DNA from: Nematopogon swammerdamellus
Lineage: Eukaryota > Arthropoda > Insecta > Lepidoptera > Adelidae
NCBI GenBank assembly: GCA_946902875.1
Contig: OX336340.1
Location: forward strand, 789,501 to 853,500
Length of the DNA: 64,000 nucleotides
Reading direction: 5' to 3'
In this document: positions 19,355-30,174 of the stretch, one piece after another
How positions within the stretch are numbered: position 1 is the stretch's first letter
How the letters are laid out: each line of letters starts with the position of its first letter
The notes under the pieces: generated by a model
What the model saw: the letters and a program-made list of their open reading frames with translations, nothing else
Told to the model about the DNA's origin: nothing
Databases searched by the model: none
Made by a program: the position numbers and the translations under genes

Positions 19355-19650
19355 AGTCTATCTTATACACACCCCACGCTGTATCCCGACAATCGGGTAA
19401 GCAGAGTAATCGGTGTTGTGCTACAAGTATTCTGGTAAATTACAGCACAACACCGACCACCACGTTTAGCAAAGTATTCGGACAATATAACTCAGATCAA
19501 GAAGCAAGTAAGGCATGAAGGTTCACCTGCTGCATGACTCGGTGGAAACACCGTGCCAAGGTGAGAGGTGGTTATCCTGTCGCCCTTTAGCACGGCATCT
19601 TGACCTTATCCCCTAGTCGCCTTTTACGACATGCACGGGGAGAGATGCTT
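19355..19650 (-). repeat. Repeat C
   Basis: CACACCCCACGCTGTATCCC through CCTAGTCGCCTTTTACGACA and TGCACGGGGAGAGATG: a nearly complete copy. Confidence 0.8.
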
Positions 19651-19654
19651 CTAT

Positions 19655-19810
19655 ACATACATACATAGCGTCACGCCTGTTTCCCGGTGGGGTAGGCAGA
19701 GACAACGGATCTCCACGTGCCACGATCCTGACATACCTCTGCCGCCTCTTCCACTCCCATAATGTTTTTCATGCATGCTCGTCGGTTACGGGTACTACGC
19801 ACTTGCCACT
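19655..19810 (-). repeat. Interspersed repeat with (CATA)n end
   Basis: ATACATACATACATAGCGTC ACGCCTGTTTCCCGGTGGG and ATCCTGACATACCTCTGCCG resemble a widespread lepidopteran repeat. Only this copy is in the window. Confidence 0.5.
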
Positions 19811-20230
19811 TTTTGAGCACATGCAAAATATCATAAAACAAAGTAACTTATCCCTTACAGATTTATTATTAGTATTGATAATGGAATAATTTAATAATTC
19901 CTCAAAATCAGAATCACACAGCCATAAAACCAGTTTGTCGTTTAGTTTCCGGCCGCGTGACCTAAGCGCGGCAGGTCATCGCCGGCTATCGGCTGTCAAC
20001 GCTCAGTGCTCAGTTACTCGGTACGGTAGTTAGGTACATAGGTACTCGGTCCCGCGCACTATCTCCCAGCTATAAACGCGCGCATGACATCACGAACGGC
20101 GCCTGCGCTGATGCGGCTCATCTGTCTTGTGTCTGTCGAGAGCGCAGACAAATTTCTACGGTTACAATTTACATAAATACATTTACATTTTGTACCGTGT
20201 GGGGCCGGTACTTTAAAAGAATAGCCCCAC
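19811..20230. other. Unassigned spacer with promoter-like GC patch
   Basis: 19945-20160 is GC-rich and contains GCTATAAACGCGCGC (TATA-like at about 20071). No transcript start or coding region could be supported. Confidence 0.35.
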
Positions 20231-20231
20231 T

Positions 20232-20520
20232 GCATCTCTCCCCGTGTATGTCGTAAAAGGCGACTAAGGGATTTGACTCCCTTCTTATATTACTAGGTGG
20301 TAGGGTTTAACCCGCCCGGGTTGGTACCACCGCACTGAATGAAAGGTCGGTCGAAACGGCTATGTAAATAGTTTGTGTTTTCCGTCCAGTTCAGTGTAGC
20401 CGGCACGACCGAAGGGAAGCACTGACGTGGCACCAAGTTCACCCGGTATTATGGGCTGACATCACGGATGTTGTAGGTGATGTAGCCAACCGTGTCAGTT
20501 TCTATAAAAAAAAAAAAACA
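20232..20520 (+). repeat. SINE-A variant with the head of repeat C
   Basis: The head reads CTCTCCCCGTGTATGTCGTA AAAGGCGACTAAGGGAT, the same as the start of repeat C, instead of the 5S head. From TATTACTAGGTGGTAGGG onward it is ordinary SINE-A to the A-tract. A second copy of this chimaera is at 43368-43655. Confidence 0.85.
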
Positions 20521-20577
20521 TACCACACGCTGTATCCCGACAATCGGGGTGAAAAGAGTAATCGGTGTTTTGCTGCA

Positions 20578-20783
20578 ATCATCATTATCATCATGATAAT
20601 CAGCCTGTATCGGTCCACTGCTGGACATAGATCTCTCACACGCGGTCTTCCGCTCTTCTCATCCATCCGCTCCCGGCTACTTTTTTAGGTCATCTGTCCA
20701 CCTAGCCGGGGGGCGTCCCACGCTACGTTTGCTTGTACGTGGCCTCCATTCGAGCACCCGTCTACCCCATCTTTGCAATGACT
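20578..20783 (-). mobile_element. RTE-type LINE 3' end
   Basis: On the minus strand it encodes the end of an RTE-like polymerase (GRRVLEWRPRTSKRSVGRPP-type sequence, diverged) and finishes with CCAGCAGTGGACCGATACAG, then (ATGATGATA)-type simple sequence. Flanking TGCAA on both sides may be the target duplication. Close relative of 27905-28255. Confidence 0.75.
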
Positions 20784-20891
20784 CTTGCAAATTACAGCAC
20801 AACGCCAATCACCACGTTTAGCAAAGTATTCGGACAAGAAAACTATCAAGCAGCCAGTGAAGCACAAAGACCCACCTGCTGCATGACTCGG

Positions 20892-20998
20892 GTATGCGTA
20901 ATATGTTAAACAGGGTAGACTGGCGGAAAATGCCATAGGAATTAAGTGCTAACTTAAATACGTTTTATTAAGTGCAATAAACGTTTTATGATTTTATT
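20892..20998 (+). mobile_element. 5'-truncated LINE 3' end with target duplication
   Basis: Short coding remnant (MRNMLNRVDWRKMP, stop) followed by an AT-rich UTR ending in ATTTTATTT. GACTCG flanks it on both sides (about 20885-20890 and 20999-21004), while other repeat C copies have a single GACTCG. Confidence 0.7.
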
Positions 20999-21207
20999 TG
21001 ACTCGCTGGAAGGACCGTGCCAAGGTGAGAGGTGGCTATCCTGTTGCCCTTTAGCACGGCTTCTTGTCCTTATCCCTTAGTCGTATTGTACGACATGCAC
21101 GGTGAGAGATGAAGTGGGGCTATTATTTTTAAGTGCCGGCTCCACACGGTACTTAAAAATAACGTACGGTACGGTTATAATTCTGTCATAAATTGTGTTT
21201 TAACTTT

Positions 21208-21330
21208 ATTTTATGGAACTTTACATACATCACTACTACATCCGTGATATCAGCCCATGGCGCCTTGGTTAACAAGGTGCCATGTCAGTGCTTCCCTCAG
21301 ATCGTGCCGGCTACACTGAACTGGGCCCGT
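21208..21330 (-). repeat. SINE-A 3' fragment
   Basis: CATCCGTGATATCAGCCCAT through CGGCTACACTGAACTGG, diverged at the tail. Confidence 0.7.
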
Positions 21331-21484
21331 AATCGCGGGAATCCGCATTGACGAGCCTGACACATAGATAAATAAGCTAGTGTCAGCTACTGAAACTCTT
21401 CTGAATCTTCAGCGCAGATTTCCGCGAATAAAGTCGCTGGACAAATTATTATACGATTAAATGTAATAATGTTATGTTATGTAG

Positions 21485-21620
21485 GGTCCTTCAAGAGGGG
21501 CATGAATAGGCATCTTTCAGGTCGGCATGGCATTCGCAACACCCGCATACCACCGAATGTCCATGGTCGTGGTAAGACACCTTATGGGTTACGGCGACAC
21601 AGGTCGCGCTTTTAATAAAA
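21485..21620 (+). pseudogene. LINE 3' end (CR1/jockey-like)
   Basis: GSFKRGMNRHLSGRHGIRNT-type coding sequence, then a short UTR ending in an A-rich run. Same subfamily as 29055-29330 and 61300-61625. Confidence 0.75.
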
Positions 21621-22071
21621 AAAAAATAATAATAAAAAGGTAGGAAGGCAAGACCAATAGACTGATAAAGAAGGCTTAATATATGTAAGAACTTTAACTA
21701 ACACATAATATTGAATAAACTAATTAATTTTATCGAGAGGAAAGTTTATATCGTTCATTTATATATTTGGCAAATGAGAACAGTAAAAATCCTGATCAGA
21801 ACAACATGCTGTATTAAACGTGATTGACGTCCAAAACAATAGTCGTAAACTCGTCCACAGCGCTCCAAATGAAAGTCATAAACATGATAGCACCAAAATA
21901 GGTATCATAGACATGGGCTGCTAGCACACTAGACGATAAGGACACTGTAACGGCACAGAAATGACCACGGCTGGACAACGGCACGGCAGCAGCTGCAGTG
22001 AGACATAGATTTATGAAATGCCGTGCCCTGGTCGTTGAGTTACTGTTGCAGTTTTATTAAATGTAATCTGG
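21621..22071. other. Unassigned spacer
   Basis: No repeat or gene recognised. Confidence 0.45.
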
Positions 22072-22195
22072 GATGGGTGGCTGAGTCAGTGGGGCCAGAG
22101 TACATGCTCCGACCAACCAATATCACCTCCAAAAAGGTGCCATGCCGGAAACTTCACTTTGGATTGCTGCCTGTACTGGACTAGAGGATAACATG

Positions 22196-22380
22196 TCTGA
22201 ATGAAACGTCGGTCGAAACGGCTGTGTATTAACTATTGTTCGTGTTTTCGGTCCAGTTTACTGTAGCCGACATGAAATGAAGGGAAGCACTGACATGACA
22301 CCTAGTTCACCCGGTGTTATGGGCTGACGTCACGGATGTTGTAGGTGATGTAGCCAACCGTGTCAGCTTCCATAAAAAAA
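22196..22380 (+). repeat. SINE-A inserted in SINE-B
   Basis: 5'-truncated SINE-A starting at CTGAATGAAACGTCGG and ending with an A8 tract, in opposite orientation to its host. The short ACA at both junctions may be part of the target duplication. Confidence 0.85.
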
Positions 22381-22462
22381 ACACAGCCGAGGTTGAATGC
22401 GGCCACCTTACATCCAGCAAAATGGTGTCAACCCAGTTGGCTACAATTACAATTTGAGCCTA

Positions 22463-22616
22463 TAGCGCGGTTTTCTCAACCGTACACTTCGAAAGAATGC
22501 GGCGCGCACCCTCCGCTCTCCGCCTCCACCGTACTGACGGGCAATTGCGGTGGGGGCGGAGAGCGGAGGGTGCGCGCCGCATTCTTTGGAAGTGAACGGT
22601 TGAGAAAACCGCGCTA
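22463..22616. mobile_element. 154-bp palindromic MITE in SINE-B, TA target
   Basis: Arms of about 69 bases start TAGCGCGGTTTTCTCAACCG and differ at three or four positions around a ~16-base loop. The insertion duplicated the TA of the host's GAGCCTACCACC. The GC-rich arms (CGCACCCTCCGCTCTCCGCC) account for the mirrored open frames here. Confidence 0.85.
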
Positions 22617-22635
22617 TACCACCTGATAACGGGGC

Positions 22636-23279
22636 CGTGCTGTGATCATCCAGTGCACAAGCAACCATTTTCGTTTTACAAGTGGAGCCTTTAAGCCGAA
22701 TTTACACTATGCGATTAATCAGGATAATAGGCGAACGACCTTAATTGAAAGCTTTTAGATTGCAATAAAGTTGGTAAACTATAATATTTATTTAATCACT
22801 TATTTTTATTTTTCGGTTGGAAACCGAAAACTCACCGATGTTTTAGTAAAGTCGCAGACATATATTGGTAGAGTCACTCAGTATGTTCTGCAGGCACTAT
22901 CATTGACGCTGCTCGGAGGAACTTGCATCCGTTAATCTTTGCCATCCAATCTATCTCCACAGCACTCGACGCAGAGAAACTGAACACCCTCGTATTGTCA
23001 TTGGGGTTTGGAGAATTCATAGTTTCTCAAAATCGGTCCTCTGTTGCGCCGCTGGAGATTGGAAATTATTCACCACCGAATACGTTCGCGATACTTCGTA
23101 ACGTCTTCAATCATACAAGCTCAATAGTCCGCCAATCTGCTGGTATCAAAGATTTCGGAAGTCCTCGGATTTCCTTCCAAAATCTTTGGCTGGCATAGTG
23201 TCTCGCTGAACTTGGTTGGATAGTGGTATTGGCTGTTTCCAGCAACTTTCGGCCCTCGACTAAACCCACACATCATGCA
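22636..23279. other. Unassigned spacer
   Basis: A 91-codon open frame (22923-23198) has no recognisable domain. Confidence 0.4.
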
Positions 23280-23545
23280 TACATATACATACATATCACA
23301 CACGCTGAATCCCGACAGTCGGAGTAAGCAAAGTAATCGGTGTTGTGCGGCAAGAACTCTGGTAAATTACAGTACAACATCGACCACCACGTTTAGCAAA
23401 GTATTCGGACAAGATAACTATCAAGCAGCAAGTAAGGCACAAAGACCCACCTGCTGCACGACTAGGTGGAAGGACCGCGCCAAGGTGAGAGGTGGCAAGC
23501 CTGTCGCCCTTTAGCACGGCATCTCGTCCTAATATATTCGACATA
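23280..23545 (-). repeat. Repeat C
   Basis: ATACATACATATCACACACG through GTCGCCCTTTAGCACGGCAT. The constant head beyond 23530 is missing. Confidence 0.8.
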
Positions 23546-24107
23546 ATATATTTCCAAAAAAAAAACAAGTGTAACTACTGCAAAAAAATATCGAGAACAA
23601 ACAAAATTGGCCACTCTTAGGGAGCTCCGATTCATAAACGAATGCACAAAAATACCTATAGGGCCGAGAATGACAATTATATCAATTCCGTCAACACAAA
23701 AAAAGTTGTAGCAAAACACGAGATTAGGTGTGGAAAGTTCTTGAATAGAGGAATTCGGATGAGAGGTGAAGATGAGAGATTTATACTCTTTGAAGGCCGA
23801 AACGGAGGAGAAGGTTCTTGTGGGGTGCTTGCTGTCTTCATTTGGGGAGCTTCCAGGCCTTCAGCTCACAGTAGGCAGACGGTAGAAAGACGCAGAATTT
23901 ATAAAGATGGTAGGAGCTTGGGGCAACGAGGGAAGGTCAGGTTGAAGGGAAACCAGTAGATAAGTTGGATGGAAGAATGTAGAAGACCAGTAACAAATTG
24001 TACAGCAACTGTACTGTATTAACATGTTTATTCCATAGGTAAGATCTACAATATTCGTGAGACCTTCAGCAGTAACAATTTCAATTTGTAGTAAGATGTA
24101 TCATTTT
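23546..24107. other. Unassigned spacer
   Basis: A 105-codon open frame (23642-23959) is purine-rich and shows no domain. Confidence 0.4.
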
Positions 24108-24393
24108 TGTAGGTTTCCGTACCCTGTACTAATAAGCCTACAACAACGTCTGTCAGTCTGTCTATCCGTCCGTCCGTCGTCCGTCCAATGGCTCTATCTT
24201 TGGAACCGGCTGGCGGTTGAAATTTTCACAGAATATCTGTTATTTTGGCGGATATAACAAAAAATTATAAAAAAAATTAAATGGGAAAAATTAAGGAAGG
24301 TCCCCATACGAGGAACGTGTTTTTTCAAGGTTTTATTTTTGTGCTGCGAAAATCTCGGAGCACGATTCCGACTCGCACGTGGCCGGTTTTCCT
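24108..24393 (+). repeat. Repeat D, complete but diverged
   Basis: GTAGGTTTCCGTACC start, (GTCY)n at 24150-24186, GGTTGAAATTTTCACAGAAT, and end GACTCGCACGTGGCCGG. Confidence 0.75.
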
Positions 24394-25288
24394 GTCTCGC
24401 CAAGACAGTGAAAGGAAAATCAATCATAATGACTTAAATTTTTTTGAGTTATATATATAATCAATCAAGTAGATTGTATCTGTGGAATGTTGGTTACAAA
24501 GTAACTACCGGGAGGTTGCAAGCTCTAGTGCTTGGTTATTTACTGGCTTAGTGTAAATTGGGCTGTATAACACCAACACGTTAGCGACACGATAACAGCA
24601 GCGCGCTCAACAATCAATCGACACTAGAGACCAACGACCCCGACAACGCATCGAGCGGAGCCGAGACCGCTGCGGCCTGGCGGTGAGAGGTGAGAGAAGA
24701 TGCTCCGACCGAACTGGGCACGTCGCGAACAACTGGGGGCATACGTCATCGAATTGGGCGCGGCATTGCGCCAGTCGCGTCCACGGAGCGTTATGGTCTT
24801 CGTCCTCGAAATATCAACGGAGAGCCATTAGAAGCATTAACTGATTCTTACCGGAAAGATTAGCCATGTGATAATTGCCCTTATTATAACAACTGTAAAG
24901 TTCAGTTTAGCATATCAACAATACCAGAGAACAAACATCACATCTTTTTATGACTGTTAGCTGGGTTTAGAGGACGAAGACTATAGCGACCCAGCACACT
25001 TGGAGGTAAACGTAGGGTGACTGGTGAACTATGAAGTCGTCCATAGTCGCCAGCTCAACTCCTCTCACCTCTCTTCTCCGTGGTCTCAGCTCAGGCCGTC
25101 TGAAGACGTAGGCACTTCGGCCCCTGCAACAGTGTATGCCGTACGTGATAATATGTTAATGCACAGACATCACTCACTAATACCACAGTGGAGAGAAAAT
25201 AATACGTGCCATCGGACAGAGTCTGACGCGTGTACAAGGCAATGACCATTGGTTTAACGACTGAGGTGATTTATTATATGTGTATCTA
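24394..25288. other. Unassigned, with GC-rich block shared with 56.6 kb
   Basis: 24680-24790 shares AACTGGGGGCATACGTCATC and CAGTCGCGTCCAC with 56640-56730. 25050-25090 holds CTCCTCTCACCTCTCTTCTC, inverse to both. An unnamed repeat family seems likely. Confidence 0.45.
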
Positions 25289-25289
25289 T

Positions 25290-25440
25290 GTGAATTTATT
25301 TTATTGCTTCCGAACTGGGTGGCCGTGCTCGAGGTCACAGCCTTAGGTACAGACAATTTCACCCCCGAGGAGGCGCCAGCCCGACTTGAAGGCGGACTAG
25401 TGCCGCTGGGGAAAGGTTAATAATCTCCGACTTGTAAATC
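25290..25440 (-). pseudogene. LINE C-terminal fragment, second subfamily
   Basis: TTTTATTGCTTCCGAACTGG through CCGCTGGGGAAAGGTTAATA parallels 10045-10165 on the minus strand. Confidence 0.7.
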
Positions 25441-25489
25441 CGCGAAATTCAGTCCAAAAATCGTGGATACACATATTTTTTTCTCATTT

Positions 25490-25765
25490 TTACTACATCA
25501 CCTACATTATTTGAGTCTATGACTCCTTATTGAACTTGGTGCCATGTTAATTTTATTTTTTTTTACTTTATTCGTACTGGCTACGCTGAACTGGACCGGA
25601 AATACGGTCCATTTCATAGCCCTTTCGACCGGCCTTCATTCGATAAGGCCGGTGGTAAGAGAAGGGATCTAAAGTTTTACGTGAAATTCAAAGCACGACC
25701 AGCCTCAGGGGTCGAATGGTCCCCCATCCAAGTTCCGGCGCCGTGCCCAGCTGGCTGCCGGCGAA
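25490..25765 (-). repeat. SINE-A with 5S head, diverged
   Basis: Tail region CTACATCACCTACATTATTT, body TACTGGCTACGCTGAACTGG, and head CATCCAAGTTCCGGCGCCGT, the inverse of 5S box C. Central sequence is partly lost. Confidence 0.6.
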
Positions 25766-25969
25766 GAACGATCACTGTGTCCATCGAACTTAGGATAGGG
25801 TGGACAAATTGACTCGCACCAAGATCGCGTGTAAGTAGTAGGTGATGCAGTGTAGGTGGGCGACCATTTCTTGTTCCTTAAACAAATGTTCAATTTTACT
25901 CTTAAATTACCCGTTCCAATGACCTTCTTTTGCGATCTCATTGAAAACAAGTCAGTCAGCGTGTATGCG

Positions 25970-26312
25970 CCACTCCTCGGCATACACCTCTCCAATCTTC
26001 CTCCAGTTCTCCCGACCTTCAACGGTACGGAGCACCCAGCGTTCCGCCGATGTACTTGATGTCGTAGTCCCATCTGGCGGGTGGTCTTCCCAGACTCCGT
26101 TTTCCTGTCCACGGCCACCAGTGTAAGATACATTACTCCAACGCTCGTTGTATCTTCGGCTAACGTGCCCAGGTCACTGCCACTTGAGCTTAGCCACCCG
26201 GTATCCAATATCGACTACATTGTTGCGTCGGCGGATTGCCGCGTTACGCACCATATTAAGTAGCAATATTCCCAGCATGGCTCGCTCCATTGCTCGCTTT
26301 GGCAACTGGGAA
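25970..26312 (-). pseudogene. RTE-type LINE C-terminal fragment
   Basis: Across shifted minus-strand frames one can read the RTE order: QRAMERAMLGI-like start, a QVAVTWAR-like W/GH block, then RTGKRSVGRPPxRWDDDIK-like sequence ending ENWRKI-VYAEEWR. Frameshifts show decay. Related to 27440 and 63546. Confidence 0.65.
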
Positions 26313-26759
26313 AACAAGTTACTCCATCATTTATTTATCTAGGTGTTTCGGTAGGCCAGTTCATATTGCAAAACATTGTTGACACACTTTTCCAATGTAG
26401 ATTTCAGAGCTAAATAGTTCACGCGTGTGCTAATTTCTATAGCTTCACTACCTTCGTGTGCTCTAGAGGCTCTAACTGGTGCAGTTAGCATTGTGGCTCT
26501 GAGGTCATCGATTAGGATGTACTTGTGAGCTTACTCGCCTACTTAATGTGCTTCTATGTACTACATATCACAATTATTGTACTTTGTTATTATGTGAGTA
26601 CAAAAGATATTGCAATATACATGTAAAACCCTATATTAAATAACATAAAATATAAACCTTTAAACGTTGTTAAACTAAATAAAAATCTCAAACTATCTTA
26701 AATCTTAACCTAAAAATATAAATAAATAATAAAAATCGTCCAGGGACAGACGAGCCGGA
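26313..26759. other. Unassigned AT-rich spacer
   Basis: Nothing recognised. Confidence 0.45.
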
Positions 26760-27439
26760 ATTGCAGCGGCGGCGGCGGCGGGAGTCACCAACGACGTCAA
26801 TCTCATCCATGGGCACCGACGACGCCGACGGAAAGGCCCCCATAACGAGTACGCCCGACTGTCCCCAGATGATTCAACCACAACCTATGCCCAGGGCCTC
26901 AGCGTTTTGTACTAGCCTAACGGCTTTTGTTTTCACCAGCTATGTGTATGCGTGGAAGTGCATATGACCACCACCTAATGTGTACCGGGGATCCACCGGT
27001 CTCACTCACGTCACGTCACGTCTGACTCACGTCAGCGTCATTAGCTCGTGAGAAATCTATCTGGGGTGCAGACCCCAGTGGCAGTGAAGGCTTCACCCCC
27101 GGCTCTCGACTTCGGTCGGGGGTTCCTTCGGGTGGACGGGTGGTGGCTCGGATCGGCTGGGGAAAGGTCACATCCTGTGTTTCCCATGGGATTTTTTCGG
27201 AAGAACGGATGTTCGACAGAGCAGCTATGGGGCCTCGATCTGGCATACATGATCACTGTAGTCGCAAGAGTGCAGGTAGTAGACGTCTGGATTTTGTAAC
27301 CGGAAGGTTGGTATCTCTGGGCGTCTATAAACAAAACGTAAATCAAAATGATAGTAAGAAGGTGTCCCCAGATGATTCCCGCAGCCTCTTGCCTAGGTCC
27401 CTACCACAATTATTGTTGCTTCAACCTTCACATAGTTAA
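26760..27439 (+). other. Unassigned GC-rich sequence, possibly LINE-derived
   Basis: A (CGG)n run at 26765-26781, then several short open frames. GTGTCCCCAGATGATTCCCG at 27362 echoes CTGTCCCCAGATGATTCAAC at 26861, so the segment is internally repeated. It leads into an RTE end, so it may be an upstream part of the same family. Confidence 0.35.
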
Positions 27440-27665
27440 ACTCAGGTGGTAGTAGGATGGTCACGGCAGTCGAAGACACGAAGACCGCTGGAGTAAACGC
27501 GCCCCTACACTGGCGGCCGTGGACATGAAAACGTAGTGTGGGAAGACCACCCGCCAGGTGGGACGACGACATCAAGCACGCCGGCGGAAAGCAGTGGCTC
27601 CGTACCGCTGAAGGCCGGGAGAACTGGAGGCAAATTCGGAGGCGTGTGTCCAGTAGTGGACGCAT
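27440..27665 (+). pseudogene. RTE-type LINE C-terminal fragment
   Basis: The plus frame reads KRSVGRPPARWDDDIKHAGG, KQWLRTAEGRENWRQIRRRV and then the tail, the usual C terminus of RTE endonuclease-reverse transcriptases. A stop lies before it (WRPWT*). Confidence 0.75.
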
Positions 27666-27904
27666 GCACTCTGCTAACTGACAGAGTTTTTGTTCTTGTA
27701 AAACATTAATAAGAGAGCCTTAAAAATTAGTGCAACTCGAGTAAGTTGGCCGGTTTTTTCCCGACTTCCAACCACACTGTTCAGCTCATATAAATAATGA
27801 CGTGATGCTATATAGCCTATAACCTGACGAAGACATGTCGCATTACACAAGCTAAATTGTGCGTAAATTAAACGTGGACCCTTACGATGGGCGTGGTCCA
27901 CAAA

Positions 27905-28255
27905 TTTAAAGTCGCTCAGCGAGCTATGGAAAGAGCAAGCTCAGCATTTCTTTGTGATACGTCAAAGAACTAAGGTAATCGACATTGCTAAGAAAATAAG
28001 CAAGCTGAAGTGGCAGTGGGCTGGGCACATCTGTCGTAGACCCGACAACCGATGGGGTAGACGGGTGCTCGAATGCAGGCCACGTACAAGCAAACGTAGC
28101 GTGGAACGCCCCCTGGCTAGTTAGACAGATGACCTAAAAAAGGTAGCCGGGAGTGGATGGATGAGAAGAGCGGAAGACCGCGTGTGGTGGCGTGCCTTGG
28201 GAGAGGCCTATGTCCAGCAGTGGACCGGTACAGGCTGATGATGATGATGACACAA
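27905..28255 (+). pseudogene. RTE-type LINE 3' end with (GATGAT)n tail
   Basis: AQRAMERA-like start, KISKLKWQWAGHICRRPDNR, WGRRVLECRPRTSKRSVERP, then a short disruption, DDLKKVAGSGWMRRAEDRVW and EAYVQQWTGTG with a stop. It ends in GATGATGATGATGA, the simple-repeat tail of RTE elements. Confidence 0.8.
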
Positions 28256-28694
28256 GCTAAATCGGCAAGCGAATAGGTTGAGGCGTTCTTAAGTTATAAG
28301 CGAACATTCATACATACACCCAGCCACGGCAGACTTTGAATCTTATAATAATGTAGGGAAAAGCTGGTGCTGGTAGTATGGAATCGAGAAGATCGATGTA
28401 AGTGATCCCAAATATAAACAAATAGGTGGATCCGTAGAGAGACAAGACAAGACAAACATTCTAGCTGAGAGATAAATCAAACACCCACCCGATATTTACC
28501 TAATACGCCACATGGAGTAATCCCCGGGGTAAACAGCCCATTCATCATTGTCACCTTTGGTGGAAATATTTAAACGTTAGTACTTTTCTCCATCAACATT
28601 TCATTTGGCTATACACGATTCGAAACTTATTTTCTACTCAAGACCACAGAGCGGGCACAACTCGATAATAAAAATAGTCGCAATAGACTATTGC
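28256..28694. other. Unassigned spacer
   Basis: Nothing recognised. Confidence 0.45.
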
Positions 28695-28767
28695 GTCGTT
28701 ATGAAAAGTATTTTTCAGTAAGTACTTAGTCGAAAGTACTTATTCAAAAATACTTTTCATAACGACA
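28695..28767. repeat. Long hairpin
   Basis: GTCGTTATGAAAAGTATTTT and its reverse complement bound a ~73-base imperfect palindrome with arms of about 31 bases. It may be a very short TIR-TIR element. No clear target duplication. Confidence 0.6.
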
Positions 28768-28929
28768 TGCACATTTCGACTTTTTTGAAAATTTGCTTGA
28801 TTTTGTGATTTATCAATGTTACACTACACAGTTAGGTCTAAGTTTATTTTCAAATTCCTAATTATTATTTATTCTAGTTGATATTATTCTTTGAAATTAC
28901 TGGCTCATCTTTGTGTGCCATTTGTTTCA

Positions 28930-29690
28930 TTCTATTCATCCAAAACCGAATTAATCAATCTTTCTAGAATTCCGTTTATCCACAAAATATCTATCTAGAA
29001 TTATATCCATCTACAATCTATACAGCTAGAATTCTGTTCATCCACAAACTAACTGGTAAATTCTGGAACGCTCTACCTGCCCACATAGTTCCCGTCAAGC
29101 TCGCCGTCAAGTACAGTCTTGGGTCCTTCAAGAGGGGCATGAATGGGTACATGTCTAGTTACCTATCAGGACAGCATGAGATTCGCAAAACCCGCATTCG
29201 ACCGAATGTCCAGGGGCATCGTTAGACACCTTATGGTTAGCTCGGCGCCACATGGTCGCGCTTTCTATAAAAACAATGTATGAATGCATGCAAAACAAAA
29301 TGGCATAAATAAAGAAATAATGAAGAAACTATTATATCCACCCACAAACCATCTAGAATTATATTCATACACAAACTATCTATCTATAATTATATCCATC
29401 CACAAACGATCTATCTATAATTATATTCCTACACAAACTATGTAGAATTCCATCCATCCACAAACATTCTATCTAGAATTATATCCTTCCACCAACGATA
29501 TATCTAGAATTCTGTCAATCCACAAACGTTCTATCTAGAATTATATCCATCCACCAACGATCTATCTAGAAGTCTATCAATCCACAAAGTTCTATCTAGA
29601 ATTATATTCATACACACGCAAACTGTCTAGATTTCTACCCATCCACCAACAACCTATGTAGAATTCTATCCATCCACAAACTCCATCACC
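28930..29690. repeat. 31-bp tandem array (minisatellite) split by a LINE
   Basis: Units resemble ATCCATCCACAAACGATCTA then TCTAGAATTAT. About 16 diverged copies occur in two blocks, about 28930-29055 and 29330-29690. TCTAGAATT and CATCCACAAAC are the constant parts. Confidence 0.8.
29055..29330 (+). pseudogene. LINE 3' end inserted in the 31-bp array
   Basis: KFWNALPAHIVPVKLAVKYS-type coding sequence, SFKRGMNGY, then the UTR with CGCGCTTTCTATAAAAACAA and an A-rich tail. Same subfamily as 61300-61625. Confidence 0.75.
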
Positions 29691-30174
29691 TGAGGTTGAG
29701 CTTTGTTCATAGCAACAATGGAACGGGAGCAGGGAGACAGTTCTAGTACTTATTACAATAGTAGCTAGGCAATAGACAACGACTGGCCCTGCGTGTGAGT
29801 AGGTAGGAGGAGGGTCGGCTCGGGGCCCCGGCCGGCAGTGTTGCGGTCGGCGGGTCCTCGTCGCTCGTTGCGTAAGGTTCTAATCTGTGCCGGGTCGTCT
29901 GTCACTTTGCGGTTCCTTGCTAATTCGTCCCTCCGTCTAATTGCGCAGAATGACGGCGTCCCAGGCACCGGGGCGGCGTTAATTGAAAGTTTTGTACGTC
30001 AGACGGCGGATGGGGGTCGCTGCCGGCGTTATCTCAACGGTCACAGGTCACCTTTGCCGCTCTATTCGGCTCCACGAAACTGTCCACTAAGTTTGCAATT
30101 TCCATGCGAGAAATCGTGGATTTTGTTCTGGCGAGTTTTCCTCAAATTAACTGAACTTCATTTAGATAGATAGA
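29691..30174. other. GC-rich unassigned segment
   Basis: 29800-30070 is clearly richer in GC than its surroundings (GGCTCGGGGCCCCGGCCGGC). The 111-codon open frame here shows no domain. It could be a regulatory region. Confidence 0.35.

Larger units (their letters stand above)
20521..21118 (-). repeat. Repeat C split by two LINE insertions
   Basis: C sequence occurs at 20521-20577, about 20782-20891 and 21000-21118. The gaps are an RTE 3' end and a 5'-truncated LINE. Joining the three parts restores C order without loss of recognisable blocks. Confidence 0.8.
22072..22635 (-). repeat. SINE-B interrupted by SINE-A and a MITE
   Basis: SINE-B parts are at 22072-22195 (GGGTGGCTGAGTCAGTGGGG to ACTGGACTAGAGG), 22381-22460 (ACACAGCCGAGGTTGAATGC to AATTTGAGCC) and 22619-22635. 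The other copies in the window supply the uninterrupted sequence, so both insertions are certain. Confidence 0.85.

Noticed and set aside
22360..22668. Mirrored 88- and 73-codon frames
   Set aside because: Produced by the palindromic MITE at 22463-22616.
29838..30173. 111-codon plus-strand frame in GC-rich DNA
   Set aside because: No recognisable motif, no splice or promoter structure tied to it, and composition alone explains its length.
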